Shown here in pieces: positions 1 to 9,022 of a stretch of DNA of 64,000 nt. The first letter of the stretch is position 1. Each line of letters opens with the position of its first letter. Position numbers and translations under genes: made by a program. The notes beneath the pieces are model-generated. The model did not search any database. It was not told the DNA's origin and saw only the letters and a program-made list of their open reading frames with translations. This stretch comes from Isoetes taiwanensis (taxonomy: Eukaryota; Streptophyta; Lycopodiopsida; Isoetales; Isoetaceae), in the NCBI GenBank assembly GCA_021234155.1, contig JAJEKV010000004.1:3908109-3972108 (forward strand), written 5' to 3'.

Positions 1-119
1 CGAAACAAAATGTATTTTTTTATATATATAATAGCTTAATTACAATGCTTCCGGGATCAAGAGTCTAACTATTCTTGAAATCGCCGGAAGGATGGGTTGT
101 CCCGAAGAAATTTCTTAAC

Positions 120-1604
120 TTAGGTCATTCCTACCGAGCGTCCCAAGTTCCTGAGAATATTTGTTGATGACCCGCCCTGCAAGGCCGCCACCAAGTCTTC
201 TATCCTGCGGTCGAAAGTGTAGGCCGCGGTCACTGCTAGTCTTCCCTGCCGTCGGTATGGTACGGCGAAGTCGAAGATGTCAAATGCCATCGTTCTCTTG
301 ACTAGGATGACATGGTCAACCGTTGGGAGCAGTCGAGCATGCCTACCAAAGCCTGAGAGTGCGATGAGCATGAACACTCCTTCCTCGCCCCTTGGGCTGA
401 ACTTGCAGTGTATGACCGTTATCCTTCCGTCCATCAGTAGAGGAAGATAATACCTTAGCGACCTGTCCCTGCCTGCTACTGTTGATTCGTCGTCAGGTCG
501 GGCGCCGGCTCTATGTCTTCCCGCATATTCGTCGACGTCAATCTCTGTGAGTTCTCCGTAGTCCCTGACTGTCGATGTGATTCGCCTCAGGTCGATTTCG
601 CCTCTTCTTTCTGTGGGAGCTGGTGTCGAAGAACTCGGCATCAAAATGTTCGTGGTCTTGCCACATATCCCCATCCGTTCCTGGATGGCGTAGAATTCTT
701 CTTCAGAAGGCAGATCCCGAGCTTCCATCATTTGCCGGATGCTGTTGTACGCCTGAATATCTGAAGTCGACTCCCCGGTGTAGGTGTCGGCTTCTCTCAC
801 ATGGATTGGGAAGTCAGAAGCCTCCCGGTCGATGAAGTCATCTATGTCTGGTTATTGCCGTAGAAGGTGCAGCAATTCGTCAAGTCGGTACTCCCTGGCT
901 CTGCATTCGGGGAGGTTCTGGATGTCACTCAGGAGCAAGTACTCCTGGCCGTTGATGATGATGGGGGTTAGGCTTGTGATACCTAGCCCGAGCGGGGGAG
1001 CGATCCTGAGGGTCTGCCGGTCCTGTTCGAGAATCGGCATCTCCTGCTCTGCTAGTTGCCGCTCTTGGTCGGGGTCGAGCTCGATATAGTCTTCGTCATC
1101 TGAGTCGAGCGCCTCGTCTTCGGCTCTTCCTTCTTGCTCTGCTTGATACTGCAAGAGGAGCTGACCCTCTGCTGAAGAGGCTAAGGGGTCTACATCCATG
1201 GCAGGGATAGAGGATTCCCCGATTGGGTTCTGGGCACGGTGAGAAAGAAAGATGGCTAGGGCAGCGGTGTAGGAGAAATACTTGGTCCTATTAGCGGTCA
1301 AGATCATGTAGTCTGGCAACCTAGCAGCTTTATTGGTCAGATATTTGGCAATATTGGGGACATCACCTAGGGCTGCTTGGAGGGATTGCCTAGGAACAAA
1401 ATATCATGTACAAGGTGGAAGCTGTACTAAGGATGATCCTACCCTAGCTTGGAATTCGGTCATGACTTCCATATAGGCTGGGGTTGCCTGCATAGTGACT
1501 TGGACATCTATCTCTTTCTGAAAAACTTGGAAAATGGAATTGACATTGGCCTCAGCTACATGGGCACTGGCGTTGTACCATCGCCTGAAGTATGTAGTTG
1601 CCAT
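120..1604 (-). pseudogene. Second retroelement gene, about 490 residues, unknown function, two stops
   Basis: A single minus-strand frame runs from the ATG at 1604 to the stop at 120. It is broken by TGA at 1404-1406 and TAA at 852-854, with coding-like sequence continuing in the same frame through both. The protein is alpha-helical looking at the start, has an acidic middle (a run of D/E such as DSDDEDYIELDPDQE), and a more globular C-terminal half. I see no CCHC knuckle, DSG protease, DDE or YxDD motif and do not recognise the family. A gag-like or accessory protein is possible. The TATA box and palindrome pair upstream match those of the histone-like gene, so the two were probably controlled alike. 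Confidence 0.6.
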
Positions 1605-1715
1605 GGATCTTGAGTGGATTGGACTAACAAACAGCTGCTGAAGCGCCTAAGGGAGCTGGAAGATCGCCTAAAAGTGAGGAAAAAATCTGTAGGATGCTAA
1701 ATGAGAAATGGGAGC

Positions 1716-1724
1716 CTATTTATA
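1716..1724 (-). promoter_or_regulatory. TATA box of the second retroelement gene
   Basis: TATAAATAG on the minus strand, 112 bases upstream of the ATG at 1604. It is identical to the box before the histone-like gene. Confidence 0.5.
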
Positions 1725-1919
1725 GACAAAGGGAAAAACCCTAATTTTTGGATGACTTGGAAAAATCTTGGGGTTGGGCAAATCTCACCTATTTTGAGGT
1801 CAGAATGAGGATTGGAAAGCTAATTTGAGGGTTTGAGCATGAATAGGACTATCCAATGAACCTATTGCAATAAACTTGAGGTCAATTGGATGTGGCATGC
1901 TAGAGAAATGGTGAAAGGA

Positions 1920-1982
1920 CTCACGGTGTGCGCTGGAAGGCCGACCTAAAATTTAGGTCGAGGTCTTGGCGCATACCGTGAG
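1920..1982 (-). repeat. 63-bp imperfect palindrome, copy 1
   Basis: The arms CTCACGGTGTGCGC and GCGCATACCGTGAG pair with one G-T mismatch. The centre GACCTAAAATTTAGGTC is itself a palindrome. As RNA or single-stranded DNA this would be a long hairpin. Confidence 0.85.
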
Positions 1983-2122
1983 ACATTTGGCCCTAATTTG
2001 TCAAAACTTATCCAAACAAGATGAAGTAAGGGTCAAAACATGATGATCTCGCCGAGATATGCAAGATTAACCCCTTACTTGGCCGATTTGGAGATGTTTG
2101 GGACTAGTTTGGGTGTGAAAGA

Positions 2123-2185
2123 CTCACGGTGTGCGCTGGGAGGCCGACCTAAAGTTTAGGTTGGGGTCCTGGCGCATACCGTGAG
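2123..2185 (-). repeat. 63-bp imperfect palindrome, copy 2
   Basis: The same arms as copy 1, with centre GACCTAAAGTTTAGGTT. It lies 203 bases from copy 1. The pair stands between the histone-like gene and the second gene, upstream of the latter. Confidence 0.85.
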
Positions 2186-2329
2186 ACATTTCTCAGTAAT
2201 TGACCTTAAAATGTCCAATTTAACTAAAACAAAAGACAATTATTTCTAATTCAACCTAATTAATAACAATTATACACTTATAATTCACTCAAAACAACTT
2301 TGTATTCACAAAATTTATTATTTACAAAA

Positions 2330-3522
2330 TTAATAACGTTCCCGGTGCATATCCTTCTTCATGAGAGTCACCCTCTTGGCGTGTACCGTGCATGCCGTGG
2401 AGTCTTCAAAATGTTGCACCAGTTTCTGTTCAGCTGCTTCTTGCAAAGCTAGCAGCATCTCGCCTGTTACTCTCATGCCGAAGTCGAATTCTTGCACGAC
2501 TTCCTTCACGAGCCTGGCGAATGGTGCACGGGGAATTAGAAAGCCATAGCTTCTCTGGAAGTGTCGAATCTCTCGGATTGCTCGTGACAGTTTCGAATTG
2601 GCTTTCCTGGTCTTTGGCTTCTTCGGGGGAATGGGCTTCTCAGGGGACAGCTTGAGAGTCTGCTTCTTCGACGGCCGTCCACCTGCGACGTAGGTGACCT
2701 TGTTCGCCTGGTAGTAGGAGTTGTAAGCCTCCCACTTCTTCATATATTCTTGATGCGCCTTCAACTTCTTCTGGTAGACCCTGATATGGTCTACCACATA
2801 TGATTCTCGGGCAGGTCGGGGCGGCTTCTTGGGGTCCTTATCTTTCTCCCAAATTGGATAGGGCGGGGGTACCTGCACCTGCTGATCCTGCTTTGCCTGC
2901 TCTTGGTCTATCCGCTCCTCCTCTGGGGGCTTGGAGGAGCTCCCTCCTTCTTGATTAGGGTTGAAAGCTTTGTCGCCTGAGTCATCGGAGGATGGAGGCT
3001 GGTCGGCTGGCCGTTCCTTGATGACGACCTTCACGTTCGGTGTCTTCTTCATCCTCCTCTTGGGCTCCTCCACGCTTTTGCCCTTGCGTTTCTTCTTTTT
3101 TTCTGCCTCCTTGGCCTCTTTTTCTTCTCTCTTCCTCTTCTTCTCTGCCTTTTTCTTCTCGCGGCGCCGTTCCTTCGTCGGATCCAGGCCTCGAGCTGTT
3201 CTTCTTCAGTCGGCTCGGGGGTGGGCTCCCTCTGCTCTTCCTGTGCTTTGGCCGCCTGCTCTCGTGCTGCCCGTTCTTATTTTTCCTTCTCCATCTGCTC
3301 GAAGACTCGTTGAATTTCGTCGTCCTCTTCAATTTCCTCGAGTACTTCCGTTGAGCCCTCTGATTGCACCTCTGCTCCTCCCTCTAACTTCTGGTCGATC
3401 GTTTCGGCCAGTTTTTCTTGTGATCTCTGCTGGGATCCCTCCTCCTTATGCTCCTCTGAAGTGGTTTCCTCGTCTGATGAAGGCTGGCCTCCTCCTGCGA
3501 GAAGTCGCTCCCGAAACGTCAA
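2330..3522 (-). pseudogene. Long charged protein with C-terminal histone H3 fold, CENH3-like, in an LTR retroelement
   Basis: The first ATG is at 3522. The N-terminal two thirds are rich in Glu, Lys, Gln and Pro with probable coiled coil. The frame has a TAA at 3277-3279 and a shift of frame near 3185-3200, then stays open to 2330. The last 90 or so residues (about 2600-2333) are a histone H3 fold: helix N AIREIRHFQRS, helix 1 APFARLVKEVVQEF, a short loop, helix 2 starting LLALQEAAEQKLV, then FEDSTACTVHAKRVTLMKKD. The Cys, His and Arg of the H3-H3 interface (ACTVHAKR) are kept. EIRHFQ, LIPRAPF and VTLMKKD resemble plant CENH3 more than canonical H3. The tail lacks ARTKQTARKS and helix 3 is cut short, ending HRERY. 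It is the gene nearest the 5' LTR. The two lesions mean this copy probably does not make the full protein unless they are sequence errors. The histone fold itself is uninterrupted. Confidence 0.85.
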
Positions 3523-3605
3523 TCGGAGGTCTGGCGCCCAAAAATTGCCTCGATGCGCGGAGCTAACCTCTAGACAGGAAGTCTACAAATGAGAGGGGTT
3601 TCGGT

Positions 3606-3614
3606 CTATTTATA
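3606..3614 (-). promoter_or_regulatory. TATA box of the histone-like gene
   Basis: TATAAATAG on the minus strand, 84 bases upstream of the ATG at 3522. The same nine bases occur at a similar distance before the other large reading frame of the element. This suggests both have their own promoters in addition to the LTR. Confidence 0.55.
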
Positions 3615-3719
3615 GTTTGGGCAAATTTTAGGTCAAATTCTAAGTTACTCATTTACATATGCCAAAGCACCTATTAACCTAAAACATGTGCTTTCTTTAG
3701 AGTTTTCTAAGCAATTTGA

Positions 3720-3782
3720 CTCATGGTATGCGCTAGGGGGCTGATCTAATATTTAGATCAAGGCTCTGGCGCATACCGTGAG
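3720..3782 (-). repeat. 63-bp imperfect palindrome, copy 3
   Basis: The arms are CTCATGGTATGCGC and GCGCATACCGTGAG, around the inner palindrome TGATCTAATATTTAGATCA. Same length and layout as the copies at 1920, 2123 and 3932. It lies about 105 bases upstream of the TATA box at 3606. Confidence 0.85.
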
Positions 3783-3931
3783 CATTTTTGCATTTTAGAC
3801 TAAATTATATGATTTCTAGGCATATTCCTAGGGGTGTAACATACAATTCTAACTAATTGTTACCTTAAAACTCGATCTAGCATATTAGCTTGTTAAAATT
3901 CATCAAGTTTCAAGGTGATTATGGCCAGTTT

Positions 3932-3994
3932 CTCACGGTGTGCGCCTAGGGCTTAACCAAAAATTTAGGTTTGTGCTCTGGCGCATACCGTGAG
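3932..3994 (-). repeat. 63-bp imperfect palindrome, copy 4
   Basis: The arms are CTCACGGTGTGCGC and GCGCATACCGTGAG. The centre (AACCAAAAATTTAGGTT) is less regular than in the other copies. It pairs with copy 3, 212 bases away. Confidence 0.85.
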
Positions 3995-4192
3995 ACATTT
4001 TCTACCTTAGATCAAAATTTAGTTCAACTTTTTAGTTTTCTTGGTTTTCAATTCTTCTAACTGTTACTAGCTTAGCATATACTACAAAAAATGAGAAAAA
4101 AAAAATTCCCACTTTTTCGAGGTTGAGAATTCTACTAAATTAGTACTATTGGGAGCATAGCCAGTGCTTTGCTCTTGGTCTCCAAGAACATT

Positions 4193-4204
4193 GCTCTGAT
4201 ACCA
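4193..4204 (-). other. Primer-binding site (initiator tRNA-Met type)
   Basis: On the minus strand this reads TGGTATCAGAGC, the standard plant LTR-retrotransposon primer site complementary to the 3' end of initiator tRNA-Met. It lies one base inside the LTR end at 4206. Confidence 0.9.
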
Positions 4205-4205
4205 T

Positions 4206-5720
4206 TGTGACGTCCCCTACTCATATACGGTGCACTCATCGTATACAAACAGGAGTCCATCCCCCATACCAGCTCCATGCTGATACAAGGCCCTCCACGT
4301 GTCACTGCAACCTTGATGAGTTCCAGTGGGAAGAATGAAGGGGTCATTTTACCCTGTCTTCCCTCAGGGCCTACCTAGCTGCGGAAGCGTAAACATACAT
4401 GTCAGTACAAATGACTATCACGAAGGATGGCTCACCACATATCTGCATAGACAGAGATCAGCACATCATATATGGAGATCCTGCCCAAGGCTCAGACTCA
4501 AAGGGGAAGACTGACGGTTTGGGACTCCAGAAGTCATTGCAGACAGAATTCATGGCAAATGGATTTGGCTGGCATAAGAACATGGCCTAAGGTAGTCCAC
4601 TCCATCCGCCCCTCCTGTGCACACTTTGCAGAGTAGGTTGAAAAGTGTTGGGACCTGACTGTAGCCCGCCGGATGCATAGCCAAAGGGGCTACTCCTGGG
4701 TTGCATCTCCCCAGTTCCGATGGGGCAGGTAGGGATTACTCTTACCAGAGGTTGGCATGCTGACTCAAGGTGGCTAGAGGGCCACTGCCCGTACTCGACC
4801 GAACTCCATGGAAGGTGTCCGCCACCCCAAGAGTGTCGAACCCATGCAAAGCCCGCACGGAGTGGCAGAGCATTAGGTCTAGTCCACAATAGTCCTCGAT
4901 AGGCTTTACTACCAGAGGGATATGATCATGAGTCAGGACATGAACCTCCTTGTAAGCCAGTCTGGCCCCTTCACCCACAACCAGGTGTGGTTCTTGTACA
5001 CAGACCGAATTTAATAGTGCATTAAAGAGGGCTAGCTAGGAGCATCAACCCCCCTTCCCAATACAATGAGTCCACAGAGATCATCATCACATACATATCA
5101 CAGAAGAACTAAAGAACAAGATTTAATCTAAATCACAGAGTTAGGTTCTTTAGTTATGGCTTGGTATCTAGAGATCTAGATGGCTGCTATGGGCAAATCA
5201 ATAGGCTAAACCTATTTATTCTATGTCTGGGAGGCGGTTTAGACTATTGAATTGGCAAAATACCTGATCCCTGGCTCGCTCCTCCTGCTCTGAATGCATC
5301 CATGCTGCAAAACTGCTTGAAGATGAAGCTAGAAAGGAAAGCTGATGAGCTAGACACTTTGGAAGGCGAGATTGGCTCTTGGAGCAAGCAAAACAGAGCT
5401 CTAGAAGGCTGTGGACAAAAATGGAAAGTTAGGGTTTCCTATACTTATATAGACTAAGGGTTAGGGCTAGGGCTTCCCATTCTCCCTTGAGCATGTGGGA
5501 CAATTGGGTGTGGCCCATTTGCCTTTATTAGTTAGGTGACCTAGAGTGTACACATGGATAAATGTGTACATAATTAAGTGTGCACACACTTGCAAGTTGC
5601 CCCCTAGGGTGCTACTTGCTTGGCTACACGTCGGCGTGCACGTCAATCGAGATGGCGTGTACGCGTGACGAGGCAGTACAGTATACGTCCTGGGACTGTA
5701 TACTGTGCTGAAACGTCACA
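4206..5720 (-). repeat. 5' LTR, 1,515 bp
   Basis: The plus-strand ends are TGTGACGT (4206) and ACGTCACA (ending 5720), a perfect 8-bp terminal inverted repeat with the TG...CA ends of LTRs. The primer site lies one base outside the 4206 end, which fixes the orientation: 5' LTR on the minus strand. The LTR has no convincing reading frame. A TATATAA box for the minus strand lies at 5445-5451. The third base is the only partner missing to prove it: the 3' LTR would be outside the window. Confidence 0.8.
5445..5451 (-). promoter_or_regulatory. Possible TATA box in the LTR
   Basis: TATATAA on the minus strand, about 270 bases inside the start of the 5' LTR. This is a plausible place for the U3 promoter of the element. 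It is a motif match only. Confidence 0.4.
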
Positions 5721-6361
5721 ATAAATATTGAGATCCTTTGAATCAAATGTTATCCCTTGATTTGTTGTACCTTTGAGGTATTTCAAAACCCTTTTTCCTG
5801 CCAACCAATGTTCTTTGGATGGATTATTACATTTTCTGCTCAGAATGTTGACAACATATGAAATGTCAGGCCTGCTATTGTTTCCTAAATACAACAAACA
5901 TCCAACTAGTTCTATATAGGGTATTTTTTCCATTTCCTTTATTTCCTTGTCTATCCTTTGCTTTTCTTCTGTCAACCTATGTCCAGGAACTACTGGCGTT
6001 TTAACCTCATGAGCATCTGTTAGATTAAACCTGTTCAGCATATTCTCAATATGTCTACTTTGAGTTAACTTCAACCAATCTTCCTGTCTATTCCTTGTGA
6101 CTTCAATTCCCAAAAAATGCTTTAATTCTCCCAAATCTGTCATCTTATATCTGGCCTTTAGAATATTCTTGCACAAGTTCAGAATTTTTGAGTCATTGGC
6201 TATCATGATACAATCATCAACATACAAGGCTATAATACAGTAATTATTATCAACCTTGTACCTATATATGTTCTCATCATTTTGCCCTTTATTCCAACAT
6301 CTGGACCGTACATAGTGATCCTCGTTTGTGGGGTATACATGTACGAGTTTTTGTATACTGT
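5721..6361 (-). pseudogene. copia-1 pol, distal part: reverse transcriptase C-terminus and start of RNase H
   Basis: A minus-strand frame with the copia reverse-transcriptase active site (ALYVDDCIMIAND), then the LKHFLGIEV, PYIELVGCLLYL and RPDISYVVN blocks and the start of RNase H (KGTTNQGITFDSKDLNIY). It is cut at 5720/5721 by the LTR of the histone-bearing element. It continues copia-1 from 9023, from which it is separated by the 6367-9022 insertion. The frame across that junction does not match, so a small indel is also present. Confidence 0.85.
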
Positions 6362-7285
6362 ATATTAAGGTTTGCAAAATACTATAAGGTTTGAGATAAT
6401 GTACTTAATGGTGTTAATTTTGTACATGTATTGTAAATTTTTTAGGGCTCTCGCTGCCCTACGTAACCCCCCGTGTGAATATGCACCCAAACCAAAGGGG
6501 GTTTAAGGGGGATTTTAATTTAAATGTGTTAAATGCAATGGTTTATGTTAATAATGTTAATGGTAGTTGTGTGTTAATGGTTTATGTTAACTAAAAAAAT
6601 TTTCGGCCCCTTCGGGGCCTTAAGGATGGTGTAGGGGTGTAGATATAGACATTACCTAATACTCTAATGATGGATGGTGTATCATAGCCTCAGATACAAT
6701 ATGTCATAATATAACCATAGAAAGATAAATTAATATGTGAAGCAACAAGAATTGAGATTTGGAACCATCGTATTGTAGTTTGAAGATATAATCTTGAATC
6801 GAAAAAGCACATTTTATTCTAAAGGACATGTATCACCTGACATGAGGCTTCAAAGATGCCACTAATCATTTCACACTTCTATGGAATTTATACACCATCA
6901 AGAAAATGAGAAGAGCATCTACTGAAACGGTACATGCAATTATAAAAGCTTTTAACTACATTCTAGAAATGCACAAGAGAAATGACTAAGGCAAGAAAAG
7001 TAGAAGGAAAGAACCACCATTTTAATAAAGATTATCCGTGACACAGCTTCGTATATGCAGGAAGCATGCAAACAGATTCTTTTACTTGTTGAGATGGTGC
7101 AAGAGTCTAGATTTCTGTGTTTCAAAGGTGCACCAGGCGCAATGGGGTGAATAGGACATAGGCGAGGCCCAAGCCTCAAGGCTGAATTATTCAGGCATAA
7201 TTGTGTGCGAGACCACAAAACAAGATTTCTAGATTATATGCGACCTCCCCTTGCTCTGAGCATTATTCTATCAACGTACTGCAGA

Positions 7286-8055
7286 ATTCAAACAACTTAA
7301 GAAGGAGCATTATTCTTCAAACAACTTAAAAAAGGAGCATTATTCTGTCAAACAAATAAAAAAAGATTGTGATAATGAAGATGTACTCTGTATAAAAATT
7401 GTGTAGATCAAGTCTTGTCCCATTTAAAATAGCATCTGGAAATGCTTCCAGGCCAGGAATGAGATGGCCATGACGTCATAATGAAGATGTACTCAGATAG
7501 AAATTGTGCGAGATCAAGTCTTATCCCATTTAAAACAAAGATCGGCAAATGCTTCCGGGCCGAGGAATGAGACGGCCATGACCTAAATTGCATACCATAT
7601 CTCAAGATCTATGAGAGCATTTTGTGACTCAAAATGGTAAATGTAAGTTTACCTTTTGCTTGGCCATATTTTGCCCAGAAATAGTTTCCTTGCTTCTCAT
7701 TTCAAGATTGCCTGCACAATTCAAACAACTTAAAGAAGGAGCATTATTCTTCAAACAACTTAAAGAAGGAGCATTATTATGTCAAACAAATCAAAAAAAG
7801 ATTGTGGTAATGAAGATGTAGTCTCAGATAAATATTGTGTGAGATCAAGTCTTATCCCATTTAAAATAGCATCTAGAAATGCCTTCAAACAGGAATGAGA
7901 TGGCCATGATGTCATAATGAAGATGGCCTCAGATAAAAAATTGTGCGAGATCAAGTCATATCCCATTTAAAAAAAGATCTTCTCGCAAATGCTTCCGGGG
8001 ACGAGGAATGAGACAACCATGACCAAAAATTGTATAACATATCCAGATCTCAACA
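7286..8055. repeat. Two-copy tandem duplication with internal sub-repeats
   Basis: Two units of about 330 bp (7286-7612 and 7718-8055) align over most of their length. Both start with CAAACAACTTAA...GGAGCATTATTC blocks. Within each unit a sub-repeat of roughly 90 bp (GAAGATG...GAGATCAAGTC...CCCATTTAAAA...GGAATGAGA) occurs twice. No coding potential is seen. Confidence 0.7.
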
Positions 8056-8279
8056 CGAGCCTCTCAATCCATGCTACTCATGCTCAAATTCAAGCCATGC
8101 CACTGTGCTCATAAATGGCTTCAAGGCATCCAAGCTACAAACTAAATCTTTCAGACTCTGTATATTTGGTTTCCTAGAGGCATAAAACCAACAGGGCCTC
8201 TTTTGCCAGGCAAACAGGATGATTTGCAAGCACAGTAACGGAATTCAGAACACAGGTATGGAGCAAAAGGCATACTCAC

Positions 8280-8450
8280 CAGTTTCATCGCCGGAACACA
8301 TGCAAATTCAAGTTGTAGTTTCACCATCAAATCCGAGGCCCTTAATACGGTCTGCAAGGTCGCCCACTGCAAAGGGCAAATCTCAGAAGTCCGGCGAACA
8401 GAATCGGCAGAAGCTTGATCAACCAATACCGGCAAGAACAGGCGCTCCAT
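8280..8450 (-). CDS. Possible first exon of an unidentified gene (57 codons)
   Basis: It starts at ATG 8450 (MERLFLPVLVDQ), stays open for 57 codons and ends at a good splice donor, G|GTGAGTATG (GT at 8279-8278). The sequence is less AT-rich than its surroundings and looks coding. The 8.45-8.7 kb region upstream would be its leader. I could not find the next exon to the left, where only repeats are seen, so it may be a captured gene fragment inside the 6367-9022 insertion. I do not recognise the protein. Confidence 0.35.
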
Positions 8451-9022
8451 CGCTTGCCCTCTTCTAGGGTTCCGATCTTGGTTTTTTGGTTTGAAGCACA
8501 AAATCGATGTGAGGAAAAGTGCTACATATTAATTCTGAGAAGGCCCAAAACGATCGATTGACAATAGACAACGATATCTAGCATTAAACTGGAGAACAGA
8601 AATTATAACAGGATTTGATGCTTAAAAGGATGAGGAAAAGGATGGGGAATGAACCAAATACATTTTTCGCCATATTCCACGTTCGATCTAATCTCTCTAG
8701 CAATAACAAAACCTCGTACCATATCTAGTATGAAGAACACCACTAATCGACACCACCACCACCAAATATTCACTCCGCCAGCGACACGAATCGAGAAGAC
8801 AATAGTGCAGAGAACAAAATTTTTAGGGTTTGATCCATATGAATGCAATGGTCACAATAACAACCGTTAGATTGTTGAAGCTAATCCAGATCAACGCTCT
8901 GAAAAAGGCACACTCTAGAAATACTATTTAGTATGGGCCAATGAATACAGCACAAAAATCATAGGAAAACCATGCCAAAAAGCGTACAAAATTACAAAAA
9001 CAACCCCTTGTTATAATGCTAC

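Larger units (their letters stand above)
1..5720 (-). mobile_element. LTR retroelement carrying a histone H3-like gene (5' part, runs off the left edge)
   Basis: The element reads on the minus strand: 5' LTR (5720 down to 4206), primer site (4204-4193), then at least 4.2 kb of internal DNA. The internal part seen here holds two large reading frames and no recognisable reverse transcriptase, integrase or CCHC knuckle. Gag-pol may lie beyond the left edge, or the element may be non-autonomous. It sits inside copia-1: the copia RNase H frame is read up to codon ATT-TAT and the LTR begins at the next base, so it is the younger insertion. Only one LTR is visible. The identification therefore rests on matching TG...CA termini, the primer site and the clean junction. 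Confidence 0.8.
6367..9022. mobile_element. 2.66-kb insertion splitting the copia-1 reverse transcriptase
   Basis: The copia-1 coding sequence stops just after WEWYLCIN (right side) and resumes just before the TNEDHYV region (left side). Both junctions carry ATATT (6362-6366 and 9023-9027), a candidate 5-bp target duplication. I found no clear terminal inverted repeats, LTR ends or poly(A), so the class is unknown. The insert includes GC-rich hairpins near 6447-6465 and 6600-6625, a tandem duplication at 7286-8055 and an exon-like stretch at 8280-8450. Gene capture by a transposon would fit, but so would a more complex rearrangement. Confidence 0.5.

Noticed and set aside
120-1604. Possible histone-like (H2B or H4) fold in the second retroelement gene
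   Set aside because: I looked because its neighbour has an H3 fold. A few helix-like segments near the N-terminus can be forced onto H2B, but no conserved histone signature lines up.
2361-3566. Plus-strand frames opposite the histone-like gene (Ser/Phe/Leu-rich)
   Set aside because: Antisense shadows of a Lys/Glu-rich coding sequence.
6367-9022. Helitron
   Set aside because: A TC start can be found near the left joint, but there is no CTRR end with hairpin at the right joint, and ATATT is present on both sides.
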